In this document: one piece after another, positions 16,845 through 26,422 of the stretch
Layout: every line of letters begins with the position of its first letter
Position numbering within the stretch: the first letter of the stretch is position 1
DNA from: Janthinobacterium sp.
Lineage (GTDB): Bacteria; Pseudomonadota; Gammaproteobacteria; Burkholderiales; Burkholderiaceae_D
Assembly (NCBI RefSeq): GCF_009923995.1
Contig: NZ_RFSK01000007.1
Span: forward strand, 1 to 64,000
Direction of reading: 5' to 3'
DNA: 64,000 bases
The notes under the pieces: generated by a model
What the model saw: the letters and a program-made list of their open reading frames with translations, nothing else
What the model was told of the DNA's origin: nothing
Database searches by the model: none
Translations under genes and position numbers: made by a program

Positions 16845-17945
16845 CTACAGTTCGATATTGCTGCGGTACCATTCGTGGAAATGCTGCATGCCGTCTTCCA
16901 TGGGCGATTGGTAAGGACCCACTTCGTTCACGCCGCGGGCCATCAGGACCTTGCGGCCCGCATCCATGCGCTGGGCGATTTCATCGTCCTCGACGCAGGT
17001 TTCCATGTAGGCGGCCCGTTCGGCATCGACGAGTTCGCGCTCGAACAGCACGATTTCTTCCGGGTAATAGAACTCCACCACGTTGCGCGTCTTTTGCGGG
17101 CCATCGGGCCACAGGGTCGAGACGACGAGCACGTGCGGATACCATTCCACCATGATGTTCGGATACAGGGTCAGCCAGATGGCGCCGTACGGCGGCGGCT
17201 CGCCGCCGCGGAATTGCAGCACCTGTTCCTGCCATTTCTTGTAGGCAGGCGAACCGGCCTGCTGCAGGCCCCGGTGCACGCCTACCGTCTGCACGCTGTA
17301 ATCCTTGCCGAATTCCCAACGCAGGTCGTCGCAGCTGACGAAGCTGCCCAGGCCCGGGTGGAACGGTTCCACGTGATAGTCCTCGAGGTAGACTTCGATG
17401 AAGGTCTTCCAGTTATAGTCGCACTCGTGGATTTCCACGTGGTCGAACATGTAGCCGGAAAAGTCGAGGTCTTTCGAGACGGACAAACTTTTCAGTTTTT
17501 CCATCACGTTGTAGCCATTCTGTTCGAACAGCAAGCCATTCCAGCTTTGCAGCGGGGTTTTCGACAGGTTCAGGCATGGCGTCTCGGGGAAATGCGGCGC
17601 GCCGATCAGTTCACCCTTGAGGTCGTAGGTCCAGCGGTGCAGCGGGCAGACGATATTGTTCGCATTGCCGCGGCCATTGAACATCAGCGCCTGCCGGTGG
17701 CGGCACACGTTGGACAGCACTTCGATGCCATTGGCGTTGCGCACGAGCATGCGCCCTTCGTTCTCAGACGCCAGGGTCGCAAAATCGCCGGTTTCCGGCA
17801 CCATCAGCTCATGCCCGACATAGCGCGGGCCGGCCTGGAATAATTGCTGCATTTCACGCTGCAACAGCGTTTCGTCAAAATAGACGTGGACCGGAAGTTG
17901 CGCGTTTGAACGCGCCAGCTTGGCGTGAGTAGCCAGATCGGACAT
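16845..17945 (-). CDS. Rieske aromatic-ring-hydroxylating oxygenase, alpha-type subunit
   Basis: A 366-residue oxygenase with a Rieske [2Fe-2S] domain. Its ligands are in CRHRQ (Cys about 80, His 82) and CPLHRWTY (Cys about 99, His about 102). The catalytic domain carries DYHVEPFHPGL (about residues 187-197), the two-histidine site for mononuclear iron. No reductase, ferredoxin or beta subunit lies nearby, so partner proteins must be elsewhere. Related genes in Burkholderiales are usually annotated only as SRPBCC/Rieske proteins, and no substrate can be inferred. The ATG at 17945 is preceded by a purine-poor leader. Confidence 0.87.
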   Translation of the reverse strand: MSDLATHAKLARSNAQLPVHVYFDETLLQREMQQLFQAGPRYVGHELMVPETGDFATLASENEGRMLVRNANGIEVLSNVCRHRQALMFNGRGNANNIVCPLHRWTYDLKGELIGAPHFPETPCLNLSKTPLQSWNGLLFEQNGYNVMEKLKSLSVSKDLDFSGYMFDHVEIHECDYNWKTFIEVYLEDYHVEPFHPGLGSFVSCDDLRWEFGKDYSVQTVGVHRGLQQAGSPAYKKWQEQVLQFRGGEPPPYGAIWLTLYPNIMVEWYPHVLVVSTLWPDGPQKTRNVVEFYYPEEIVLFERELVDAERAAYMETCVEDDEIAQRMDAGRKVLMARGVNEVGPYQSPMEDGMQHFHEWYRSNIEL

Positions 17946-18351
17946 CCCAACCCCCCATAAATGTACAACGGTCAGCAGTGCCCCAGGCCATTCCCTGGGC
18001 AACCGCTACAGAGAGAAAGAATCCGCAAAGACCTGAATTCAAATTTGTTGAAACGGTATTTCGGACAGAACCGGCGATTATAGCGCGGATCGGCCTCGGC
18101 ATTGCCAAAACCCCCAGCAATTCCGGCACTTTAATGAGAAACGTTGTCATTTACCGTGCAATTTCCGGCAGATGGGGGCGATTCGGCTAAAATCCACTGA
18201 GCAACTGGCAACATCACTTTCTTTGAGCGCGCCGATTGCGCTTTAGTTTTCACTTAATAGTGTGGTTTGTTCTAAAATAACGCTTCTATGCTGGCCGGGA
18301 GTCCCCGGCGTCTCCCACCAAGCCCCTCGTGCCACGAAGAGATCTGAGTCT
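17946..18351. other. Intergenic region between divergent Rieske and xseB genes
   Basis: About 400 bases without a gene. It must contain promoters for both directions. For xseB a plausible one is TTCACT (18249-18254), an 18-base spacer and TAAAAT (18273-18278). Downstream of it is a GC hairpin, GCCGGG/CCCGGC (18294-18309), inside the leader. The rest is moderately AT-rich with no recognisable RNA or ORF. Confidence 0.5.
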
Positions 18352-18603
18352 ATGTCGAAGAAATTAACTGCCGCTGCCGCAGTGCCGGCCTCGTTTGAAG
18401 AGGCCATGGCGGAACTGGCGCAGCTGGTAACGCAAATGGAAGCGGGCCAGTTGCCGCTGGAAGCATCGGTCGCGGCCTACCAGCGCGGCTCGGAACTGGT
18501 CAAATATTGCGCCACCCAGCTCGATAGCGTGGAAGCGCAGGTGAAAGTACTGGAAGGCGACATGCTCAAACCGTTCACGGATGCCGGCGAGGCCGCCCAA
18601 TGA
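18352..18603 (+). CDS. xseB: Exodeoxyribonuclease VII small subunit
   Basis: An 83-residue protein, the normal length for XseB, which coats the large subunit XseA to form the single-strand exonuclease. The conserved core is SFEEAMAELAQLVTQMEAG, followed by LPLEASVAAYQRGSELVKYC and AQVKVLE. Its stop overlaps the ATG of ispA by four bases (ATGA), as is common in proteobacteria. It is the first gene of the xseB-ispA-dxs unit. Confidence 0.95.
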   Translation: MSKKLTAAAAVPASFEEAMAELAQLVTQMEAGQLPLEASVAAYQRGSELVKYCATQLDSVEAQVKVLEGDMLKPFTDAGEAAQ

Positions 18604-19511
18604 TGGCCAGCATGCAACAAGACGGCGTGACCTTCGGCGACTGGATGCAAGCCACCCAGTCCGGCGTGGAAGGCCGCCTCGACCAGTTACTGCCCGCCGC
18701 CGACGTGGTGCCGCACAAGCTGCACGCCGCCATGCGCTATGCCCTCCTGGGCGGCGGCAAGCGCGTGCGCCCGCTGCTGGTGATGGCGGCCGGCGAATTG
18801 TTTGATGCCGATCAAGACACCCTCGCGCGCGCTGCGTGCGCACTGGAAATGATCCACGTGTATTCGCTCGTGCATGACGACATGCCGTGCATGGATGACG
18901 ATGCCTTGCGTCGTGGCAAGCCTACCGTGCACGTCGCCTACGACGAAGCGACGGCCCTGCTGGTGGGCGACGCGCTGCAGTCGCAAGCCTTCATGCTGCT
19001 GGCCGACGGCGCGGCCATTCCCCCCGCGCGGCAGATGGCCATGATCAAGCTGCTGGCGCACGCTTCTGGTTCGGCCGGCATGTGCGGCGGCCAGGCGATC
19101 GACCTCGACAGCGTCGGCCTGGCCCTGACCCTGCCGCAGCTGGAACAGATGCATCAGCTCAAAACGGGCGCCTTGCTGCGCGCGGCCGTGATCCTCGGCG
19201 CGCTGGCCGGCAAGGACCTGGCGGCCGACGAGATGACGGCGCTGAACGCCTATGCGCGCGCCGTCGGGCTGGCCTTCCAGGTGGTCGACGACGTGCTTGA
19301 CGCGACGGCCGATTCGGCCACCCTGGGCAAGACGGCCGGCAAGGATGCGGCCGCCAACAAACCCACTTACGTATCGATACTGGGGCTGGAACCATCGAAA
19401 GCCCTGGCAGAACAATTGCGGTGCGACGCCCATGCGGCGCTGGCGCCATTCGGGGACAAGGCACGCCGTTTGCGCGAGCTGGCAGACCTGGTCGTGCAGC
19501 GGAAGGCTTAA
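18600..19511 (+). CDS. ispA: Farnesyl diphosphate synthase
   Basis: A 303-residue polyprenyl synthase making farnesyl diphosphate from isopentenyl and dimethylallyl diphosphate. Visible motifs are GGGKRVRPLL (substrate binding, about 51-60), the first aspartate-rich motif DDMPCMDDD (about 92-100), KTGALL (about 189), and the second aspartate-rich motif DDVLD (about 230). The two-residue insert in the first Asp motif is typical of bacterial FPP synthases. It is translationally coupled to xseB; dxs begins at the base after its stop. Confidence 0.95.
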   Translation: MMASMQQDGVTFGDWMQATQSGVEGRLDQLLPAADVVPHKLHAAMRYALLGGGKRVRPLLVMAAGELFDADQDTLARAACALEMIHVYSLVHDDMPCMDDDALRRGKPTVHVAYDEATALLVGDALQSQAFMLLADGAAIPPARQMAMIKLLAHASGSAGMCGGQAIDLDSVGLALTLPQLEQMHQLKTGALLRAAVILGALAGKDLAADEMTALNAYARAVGLAFQVVDDVLDATADSATLGKTAGKDAAANKPTYVSILGLEPSKALAEQLRCDAHAALAPFGDKARRLRELADLVVQRKA

Positions 19512-21380
19512 ATGAAACTGTTAGAAACCATCAATGAACCAGCGCAAGTGCGCAAGCTGGCCCGCTCGCAGCTGGTGCCGCTGGCGCAGGAACTGCGCAG
19601 CTTCCTGCTCGACTCCGTCTCCAAGACGGGCGGCCACCTGTCGTCCAACCTGGGCACGGTCGAGCTGACCGTCGCGCTGCACTACGTGTTCAACACGCCG
19701 CACGACCGCATCGTGTGGGACGTGGGCCACCAGACCTACACGCATAAAATTCTCACGGGCCGCCGCGAGCGCATGCATACCCTGCGCCAGAAGGATGGCA
19801 TTTCCGGCTTCCCCAAGCGCGACGAAAGCGAATACGACACCTTCGGCACGGCCCACTCGTCGACGTCGATCTCGGCCGCCCTGGGCATGGCGCAGGCCGC
19901 CAAGATCAAGGGCGACCCGCTGCACGCCATCGCCGTGATCGGCGACGGCTCGATGACGGCCGGCATGGCGTTCGAGGCGATGAACAATGCGGGCGTGCAG
20001 GAAGACGTCAACCTGCTGGTCATCCTGAACGACAACGACATGTCGATCTCGCCGCCCGTGGGCGCGCTGAACCGCCACCTGGCGCGGCTGATGTCGGGCC
20101 AGTTCTATGCGGCCGCCAAGAATGTGGGCAAGTCCGTCCTGCCCGGCCCCGTGCTGGAACTGGCGAAGCGCTTCGAGGAGCACGCCAAGGGCATGGTCGT
20201 GCCCGCCACCATGTTCGAGGAATTCGGTTTCAATTACATCGGTCCCATCGACGGCCACGACCTCGATTCGCTGATCCCGACCTTGCAAAATATCAAGCAA
20301 TTGAAGGGCCCGCAATTCCTGCATGTGGTGACAAAAAAAGGCCAGGGCTACAAGCTGGCCGAGGCGGAACCGATTTTGTACCACGGCACGGGCAAGTTCA
20401 ATCCGGCCGAGGGCATCAAGCCGGCCACGGCGCCGGCCAAGATGACGTACACGGAAGTGTTCGGCAACTGGCTGTGCGACATGGCCGCCCACGACAAGCG
20501 CCTGGTGGGCATCACGCCGGCCATGCGCGAAGGCTCGGGCATGGTCAAGTTCGAACAGCAATTTCCTGCCCGCTACTTTGACGTGGGCATCGCCGAGCAG
20601 CATTCCGTCACGTTCGGCGCCGGTCTCGCCTGCGAAGGCTTGAAACCCGTCGTGGCCATCTATTCCACTTTCCTGCAGCGCGCCTACGATCAATTGATCC
20701 ACGACGTGGCCCTGCAAAACCTGGACGTGACCTTCGCCCTGGACCGCGCCGGCCTGGTGGGCGCCGATGGCGCCACGCACGCGGGCAATTACGACATGGC
20801 GTTTTTGCGCTGCATCCCGAACATGGTCATCATGGCCGCGTCGGACGAAAACGAATGCCGGCAGATGCTTACCACGGGCTACCACTATCCGGGTCCGGCC
20901 GCCATCCGCTATCCGCGCGGCGCCGGTGCCGGTGCGGCCATCGTGCCGGAACTGACCAGCATCGAGATCGGCAAGGGCGAGCTCAAGCGCCAAGGCCAGC
21001 GCATCGCCATCCTCGCCTTCGGCTCGATGGTGGCACCGAGCGTGGCAGCCGGTACGCAGCTGGACGCGACGGTGGCCAATATGCGCTTCGTCAAGCCGCT
21101 CGACGTGGCGCTGGTGAAACAGCTGGCTGCCGAGCACGATTACCTGGTGACGGTGGAAGAGGGCTGCATCATGGGCGGCGCCGGCTCGGCCGTGGCCGAA
21201 GCGCTGGCCGCCGAGGGTATCGTCAAGCCCATCCTGATGCTGGGCTTGCCGGACACCTTCATCGACCATGGCGACCCCGTGCAGCTGCTGAAAAGCGTGG
21301 GCCTGGACGCCGCCGGCATCGCCGCATCGATCGAGCAGCGTTTCCCGGCAGCCGGCCCGCGCCTGGCGATGGTCAGCTAG
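19512..21380 (+). CDS. dxs: 1-deoxy-D-xylulose-5-phosphate synthase
   Basis: A 622-residue thiamine-diphosphate enzyme condensing pyruvate and glyceraldehyde 3-phosphate, the first step of the MEP isoprenoid pathway. The diphosphate-binding region shows [16 protein letters not shown] (about 141-156). The pyrimidine-binding domain shows [15 protein letters not shown] (about 355-369) and the C-terminal transketolase domain shows [18 protein letters not shown]. It is full length and closes the operon before a strong terminator. Grouping dxs with ispA links precursor supply to prenyl chain elongation. Confidence 0.96.
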   Translation: MKLLETINEPAQVRKLARSQLVPLAQELRSFLLDSVSKTGGHLSSNLGTVELTVALHYVFNTPHDRIVWDVGHQTYTHKILTGRRERMHTLRQKDGISGFPKRDESEYDTFGTAHSSTSISAALGMAQAAKIKGDPLHAIAVIGDGSMTAGMAFEAMNNAGVQEDVNLLVILNDNDMSISPPVGALNRHLARLMSGQFYAAAKNVGKSVLPGPVLELAKRFEEHAKGMVVPATMFEEFGFNYIGPIDGHDLDSLIPTLQNIKQLKGPQFLHVVTKKGQGYKLAEAEPILYHGTGKFNPAEGIKPATAPAKMTYTEVFGNWLCDMAAHDKRLVGITPAMREGSGMVKFEQQFPARYFDVGIAEQHSVTFGAGLACEGLKPVVAIYSTFLQRAYDQLIHDVALQNLDVTFALDRAGLVGADGATHAGNYDMAFLRCIPNMVIMAASDENECRQMLTTGYHYPGPAAIRYPRGAGAGAAIVPELTSIEIGKGELKRQGQRIAILAFGSMVAPSVAAGTQLDATVANMRFVKPLDVALVKQLAAEHDYLVTVEEGCIMGGAGSAVAEALAAEGIVKPILMLGLPDTFIDHGDPVQLLKSVGLDAAGIAASIEQRFPAAGPRLAMVS

Positions 21381-21398
21381 GATAGGCTGTGCCCATGA

Positions 21399-21426
21399 AA
21401 GCGACACTGCGGTGTCGCTTTTTTTT
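21399..21426 (+). terminator. Terminator of the xseB-ispA-dxs operon
   Basis: Stem AAGCGACAC (21399-21407) with GTGTCGCTT (21412-21420), a TGCG loop, then a run of T to 21426. Confidence 0.9.
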
Positions 21427-21511
21427 CGGCCGCAGCCCATTTACATTGCACTGCAACATTTTTCGCCCGGGAATGCTACGATGACGCTTTGATACCTCTT
21501 CAAAGTCGATC

Positions 21512-23644
21512 TTGTATTTCAGGAAACTTCACCGCCGGGTGCGCGCACTGGCCAGCCGCTGGCTGACGGGCTTGCACGCCTACACGGATACCCTGGCGCA
21601 GCGCCGTCCCCTGTGGATGGTCAGCCTGGCCATCGACGAAACGAATCTGTCCGAAGGCTTGCGGGCGGCCTGCGCGTCCAGCGCCATGCTGCTGCTGGGC
21701 CTGCTGTTCGACCACCCCGATTTTTCCTGGGCCGCCATCGGCGCCTTCTGGACTTGCCTGGCCGACGCGGCCGGCACGCGGCGCATGCGCTTCGTTTCGA
21801 TGGTGGGCTTCGGCCTGCTGTCCACCGTGGCCGGCGGCCTGGCCGCGCTGGCGGCCGGCCATGGCCTGGCGACGGCGGCCCTCGCCGTGCTGCTGTTTTC
21901 CTGGGCCGGCGCGCTGGCGCGCATCTGGGGCGCGGCCACGGCGCAGGTGGCCATCCTCGCGGCCACGGCCTGCGTCGTCATGGTCACGCATCCGCTGGAG
22001 TCGATGACGCAGAGTGCGCCTTTCCTGGGCCTGTACATGTTCGGCTGCCTGTTTGCCACCGTGCTCAGTTTTACCGTGTGGCGCATCCACCCGTTCGGCC
22101 CCAGCCGGCGTGCCGTCCGCGCCGCGTATTCGCGCCTGGCCGGCATCGCGCGCGACAATGCGCGCTTCCTGCGGGACGACCCGGCCCAGCCGGCCGGCGG
22201 CGCGCATGGCGCCAGCTACCGCTCGCAGGCGCGCGCCGCGCTGGAGGCGGCCCGCGTGGCGCTGGCCGCCGTGCCGCCCGCGCGCGCGGGCCGCAGCGCC
22301 CTGTACGACAACCTGCTGCTGGCGCTCAGCGACGCCGAGCGCATCTTCGCCTATTTGATCGCCGTCACGCATACCTGCGAGCGCGAGCAGCAGCGCCTGC
22401 GCCAGGACCCGCGCGCGCGGCGCAGCCTGGAAGTGATGGCCGTGCTGCTGCGCCGCCTGGGTCAGGCCGTGCAGCGTCAGCCGGAAACGCCGCCTCTGGC
22501 CTTGCAGCGCCGCCTGGCCGCCTGCGGCCGCCGCCTGGAAGCGGCGCTGGGCGCCTTGCTGCCGCTGCGCCTGAACGTGGAATTCATGGAACTGGGCATG
22601 CCGCGCGCGACGCAGCTGCCGTGGCGCGAGGCGGCCTTCCTGGCGCTGGGCCAGGCGTGGCAGACCTTGAAAGTCAACGCCACGCCGCAGTCGCTGAGCT
22701 GGCGCCACGCGGCGCGCGTGTCGCTGGCAACGACGGCCGGCTTCCTGCTGGTCGAGGCGCTGCACATTCCGTTCGGCTACTGGGCCACCATGGCCACCTT
22801 GCTGATCTTGCAGCCGTCCGTGTCGACCACCTGGCCGCGCGGCATCGAACGGGTGGCGGGCAGCGTGCTGGGCGCCGTGCTGGCCGTGCTGATCGGCCTC
22901 GTCATCCACACGCCCCTGGGCATCTCGCTGGTGGTGTTTCCCCTGATCGTCGCCACCATGGCCTTGCGCCGCGTCAGCTACAGCCTGCATGTGCTGTTCA
23001 TGACGCCCGCCTTCGTGCTGGTGGCCGACTATGCGGCGCCGGCCAGCGAAATGGTGTATGCCATGAGCCGGCTGGGCAACAATGTGCTGGGCTGCCTGCT
23101 GGCCCTGCTGGCCACCTTCTTCCTGTGGCCCGACCGCGAAGCGGATGACCTGGACCAGCGCCTGGCGAAGGCCGTCTCGGCCAACCTGAAATACCTGCTG
23201 GCCGTGCTGGCGGCAGGGGGGCGGTGGGACAGCGCCATCGCCGGCCTGCGCCGCGAGGCGGGGCTGGCCAGCAACAACGCGGAGCAAGTCCTGCAGCGCC
23301 TGCGCATCGAGCGGCGCCTGGACCGCAGCAGCGGCGTGGGCCTGGCGGCGCTGCGCACCTTGCCGCTGCTGCGCCGCGTGGCGGGCAGCACGGCGCGTAT
23401 CAGCCTCAGCCCCCAGGCCGAGCCGGCCACGCCCGAGCTGCAGCAGTGGATCGCCGCCGTCAGCGCGGAGATCGATGCGCTGCTGCGCGGCGGCTCCGGC
23501 GTCCCCGCGCCCGGCCCGTGCGCCAGCGACGGCCTGACGCCCCTGCAAGCCGATGCCGTGGCGCAGGTGCAGCTGCTGCGCGGCTTGCTGCGCGACCATC
23601 TGCATGCGCAGCCGCAGCCAGCGGGCACGCCGGCGCCGTCCTGA
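21512..23644 (+). CDS. FUSC-family inner-membrane protein
   Basis: A protein of about 710 residues with the two-block layout of FUSC/YccS/AaeB proteins. There are about six helices in residues 50-185, a long soluble helical region (about 200-390, Arg/Ala rich), six more helices in about 410-545 and a soluble C-terminus. The second block has the typical FGYWATMATLLILQPS and VLGAVLAVLIGL. Some members export aromatic acids or help resist toxic compounds; the substrate here is unknown. The start is uncertain: no ATG fits, and TTG at 21512 and GTG at 21539 (preceded by AGGAAA) are both possible. It stands alone between a terminator and a Fur-type promoter. Confidence 0.8.
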   Translation: MYFRKLHRRVRALASRWLTGLHAYTDTLAQRRPLWMVSLAIDETNLSEGLRAACASSAMLLLGLLFDHPDFSWAAIGAFWTCLADAAGTRRMRFVSMVGFGLLSTVAGGLAALAAGHGLATAALAVLLFSWAGALARIWGAATAQVAILAATACVVMVTHPLESMTQSAPFLGLYMFGCLFATVLSFTVWRIHPFGPSRRAVRAAYSRLAGIARDNARFLRDDPAQPAGGAHGASYRSQARAALEAARVALAAVPPARAGRSALYDNLLLALSDAERIFAYLIAVTHTCEREQQRLRQDPRARRSLEVMAVLLRRLGQAVQRQPETPPLALQRRLAACGRRLEAALGALLPLRLNVEFMELGMPRATQLPWREAAFLALGQAWQTLKVNATPQSLSWRHAARVSLATTAGFLLVEALHIPFGYWATMATLLILQPSVSTTWPRGIERVAGSVLGAVLAVLIGLVIHTPLGISLVVFPLIVATMALRRVSYSLHVLFMTPAFVLVADYAAPASEMVYAMSRLGNNVLGCLLALLATFFLWPDREADDLDQRLAKAVSANLKYLLAVLAAGGRWDSAIAGLRREAGLASNNAEQVLQRLRIERRLDRSSGVGLAALRTLPLLRRVAGSTARISLSPQAEPATPELQQWIAAVSAEIDALLRGGSGVPAPGPCASDGLTPLQADAVAQVQLLRGLLRDHLHAQPQPAGTPAPS

Positions 23645-23729
23645 GCGCCAGGCCGTGGTGCCGAAGCAACAGGCTGCCGCGAAATTTTTACGCACGTCAA
23701 AAAAACAGCGCCGTCTTGATTTTCAAGCA

Positions 23730-23762
23730 TTGTAACTGCAAATGGTAATCGTTATCATTTGC
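23730..23762 (+). promoter_or_regulatory. Fur-type operator over a sigma-70 promoter
   Basis: TTGTAA (23730-23735), a 17-base spacer and TATCAT (23753-23758) form a promoter for the TonB-dependent receptor gene. The 25-base imperfect palindrome GCAAATG...CATTTGC (23738-23762), with GGTAATCGTTATC inside, covers the spacer and -10 box. It matches the NATWAT-type repeats of Fur boxes, so repression when iron is plentiful is expected. Confidence 0.7.
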
Positions 23763-23853
23763 AATTGGCAGCATGAGAAGGCGACACTGGCAGCATGGGT
23801 GAAGGACGGCATCATGAGACTGCCCCTTTCCCATCCGCAGTTGCAAGGTGTCC

Positions 23854-26403
23854 ATGTCTTCCATTCTTACCCTGCGCCAGTCCGTGCTGGCCATCAGCCT
23901 GGCCTTTGGCGCCAGCGCCGCCACCCCGTTTGCCTGCGCCGCCGAAGCCGACTCCGAAGAACCCGCGCCGCAGGTGCTGCCCGAAGTGCGCCTGCAGGCC
24001 GAGCGCGAGTCCGTGGGCGAGCAGCGCCTGGACAAGCGCCAGATCGAAGCGATGAATGGCATCGACGGCAATATCACCAGTTTGTTGCGCATCAATCCCA
24101 GCGTGCAATTTGATAACAAGCAGCAAGCCTCCGCCACCCAGGGCGAGCTGGCGCCGGCCGACATCAGCATCAACGGCGCCAAGTTCTACGACAATCTGTA
24201 CCAGATGGACGGCATGTCGTTCAACAACGATATCGGCCCCGCCAGCAGCGGTACCAACGTCAACGCCACGCCGCCGTCGGCCAGCCAGGGCTTTGCCGTC
24301 GACACCAGCCTGCTGTGCGACGTGACGGTGCTCGATGCAAACATCGGCGCCGAATATGGCCGCTTCATGGGCGGCGTGGTCAAGGCCAATACCTGCGCGC
24401 CCACGCGCAAGCTGGCCGGCCAGGTGTCCGTCGAAAGCACGCGCTCGTCGTGGATGCAATACAAGCTCAGCGACAGCCAGAAGGACAGCGCCGCCCAGTC
24501 GGCGTCGGCCGCCTTGCAGCCCGAGTTTGAAAAGTGGACCTACCGCGCCGCGCTGCAGGGCAAGGTGACGGAGAATTTCAGCCTGATCGGCAGCTTCATC
24601 CGCAAGACGTCGGAAATTCCCCTGAAAGGCTATGCCAACGGTTTGATCAGTGAAGGCGATGCCAACCGCAAGGTGCAACGACGGGGCAACGATAACGTCT
24701 TCGTGCGCGCTTTCTGGACCATCAGCCCCGGCGTGCTGGCCGACTTTTCCGTCATGCATGCACCGTCCGATGGCGAATATTTCATCGCCAGCGCCAGGGA
24801 CAGCAACTTCCATCTGAAGAGCGGCGGCGACGCCTACAACCTGGGCCTGAGCCATCCGCTGGCGCTGCTGGGCAATGCGACGGTGGAACACCGCCTGAGC
24901 TGGAAGAAAATGGCCAGCTCGCGCAGCGCGGACGAGAGTAACTGGAAACTGTGGCGCTATTCGAGCGACAAGAACTGGGGCGTCAAGACGGGCACCGGCG
25001 CCTCCGGCTGGAACAGCAGCGAAGGCGGCTGGGGCGACGTGGACCAGGAACAGAAAAACGTCGACTATCAAGGCAAGCTGAAGTGGGAACCGGTCGCCTG
25101 GCTGGGGGCGACGCATACCGTCCAGGCAGGCCTGGAGCTGGGCACGCAGACGTCCAGCTACCGCCGCAACACCCAGTACGAGCAGTACACGGGGTCGGTC
25201 AATACCAACACCTGCAATATGCTGGGCGGCGGGGTGGACACCCAGTTCTGCTCGCTGGCAACGCCATGGAATGCGGCCGCGAACGTGCGCGGCCAGTACC
25301 TGGCGTCGCGCATCATTTATTACGCGGGCAGCTACGAGCTGAGCAACAAGACGCGCGGCGCCTTCCTGCAGGACGATATGCGGGCGGGCGACGTGCGCGT
25401 GCGCCTGGGCGTGCGCTACGATGCAGACGACCTGGCGCCGAAGTCGAGCATCGCGCCGCGCCTGTCCGCCTTCTGGGACGTGGCCGGCAAGGGCACGACG
25501 CAGGTCGAGGTGGGCGCCAACCGCTACTATGGCCGCAATTTCTTCGACTTCTACGCGCAGTCGAAACGCCTGGCGCTGCAGACGAAGGCGCAGACGCGCA
25601 CCCTGTCGGGCGGGCTGCTGAAGGACTGGGCGGCGCCCGAGATGGCCGCCAACTGGGCCTGGTACCAGCTGGGCGACATGAAGACCCCGTACACGGATGA
25701 AAAAATGCTGGGCATCAGCCATCAATGGGGCGGCGTGAAGTGGAGCGCCAAGCGCGTGCTGCGCGCGGGCCGCGACGAAATGGTGCAGCACCTGGCATCG
25801 GCAGCCAATTACTATTGGGATAATATCGGCCGCACGGACAGCAAGGTGTGGACGCTGGCAGCCGAAACGGCCCGTCCGCTGCGCTGGGGCGGCAGCAGCA
25901 CGCAGGTGCAGTTCGGCTATGACCACACGCGCACCAGTTCGTCGCACGCCAGCTACGATGACACCCTGAGCAATCTGGCGGGCGACCTGGACGAGTACAT
26001 CTATTACCAGGGCAAGTTCGTGCGCTGGATCGACCGCCCGGCGAATAACTACAACCGTCCCTGGACGGCGCGCCTGCTGCTGTCGACCGACGTGCCCGCG
26101 TACCGCCTGAAGCTGGATAACTTCTTCCGCATGCGGGGACCGGAAACGGGCATGGTGTTCACGGGCGATGCGCGGCCGTTCGAGGGCGGCGTGGCGAATG
26201 TCTATGAGGATGTGTCGGTAGGCAAGTCCTTCACCTGGGACATGCGCGTGCAGTACGCGCTGCCGAAGACGGGGCCGGGCGAAGGGTTTGTGAACCTGGG
26301 CATCGAAAATGTCACCAACCGCAGCAATCCGCTGTTCCAGGCCAGCGAGACGGTGTACGAAAAAGGCCGCCAGTTCACGCTGGAACTCGGCTACCGCTTC
26401 TAA
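23854..26403 (+). CDS. TonB-dependent outer-membrane receptor
   Basis: An 849-residue outer-membrane transporter. It has a signal peptide (about 32 residues), a TonB-box-like VLPEVRLQA, a plug domain (about 45-160, with NGIDGNITSLLRINPSVQF and ADISINGAKFYDNLYQMDGM) and a long beta barrel ending in the expected terminal aromatic (LELGYRF). Four cysteines occur in plug and loop regions. The Fur-type promoter upstream and the di-haem peroxidase gene 19 bases downstream suggest uptake of an iron or other metal chelate. The ligand is unknown. I chose the ATG at 23854, with AAGG just upstream, over the GTG two codons before. Confidence 0.87.
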   Translation: MSSILTLRQSVLAISLAFGASAATPFACAAEADSEEPAPQVLPEVRLQAERESVGEQRLDKRQIEAMNGIDGNITSLLRINPSVQFDNKQQASATQGELAPADISINGAKFYDNLYQMDGMSFNNDIGPASSGTNVNATPPSASQGFAVDTSLLCDVTVLDANIGAEYGRFMGGVVKANTCAPTRKLAGQVSVESTRSSWMQYKLSDSQKDSAAQSASAALQPEFEKWTYRAALQGKVTENFSLIGSFIRKTSEIPLKGYANGLISEGDANRKVQRRGNDNVFVRAFWTISPGVLADFSVMHAPSDGEYFIASARDSNFHLKSGGDAYNLGLSHPLALLGNATVEHRLSWKKMASSRSADESNWKLWRYSSDKNWGVKTGTGASGWNSSEGGWGDVDQEQKNVDYQGKLKWEPVAWLGATHTVQAGLELGTQTSSYRRNTQYEQYTGSVNTNTCNMLGGGVDTQFCSLATPWNAAANVRGQYLASRIIYYAGSYELSNKTRGAFLQDDMRAGDVRVRLGVRYDADDLAPKSSIAPRLSAFWDVAGKGTTQVEVGANRYYGRNFFDFYAQSKRLALQTKAQTRTLSGGLLKDWAAPEMAANWAWYQLGDMKTPYTDEKMLGISHQWGGVKWSAKRVLRAGRDEMVQHLASAANYYWDNIGRTDSKVWTLAAETARPLRWGGSSTQVQFGYDHTRTSSSHASYDDTLSNLAGDLDEYIYYQGKFVRWIDRPANNYNRPWTARLLLSTDVPAYRLKLDNFFRMRGPETGMVFTGDARPFEGGVANVYEDVSVGKSFTWDMRVQYALPKTGPGEGFVNLGIENVTNRSNPLFQASETVYEKGRQFTLELGYRF

Positions 26404-26422
26404 TGAACGTATCGGCAGGCGC

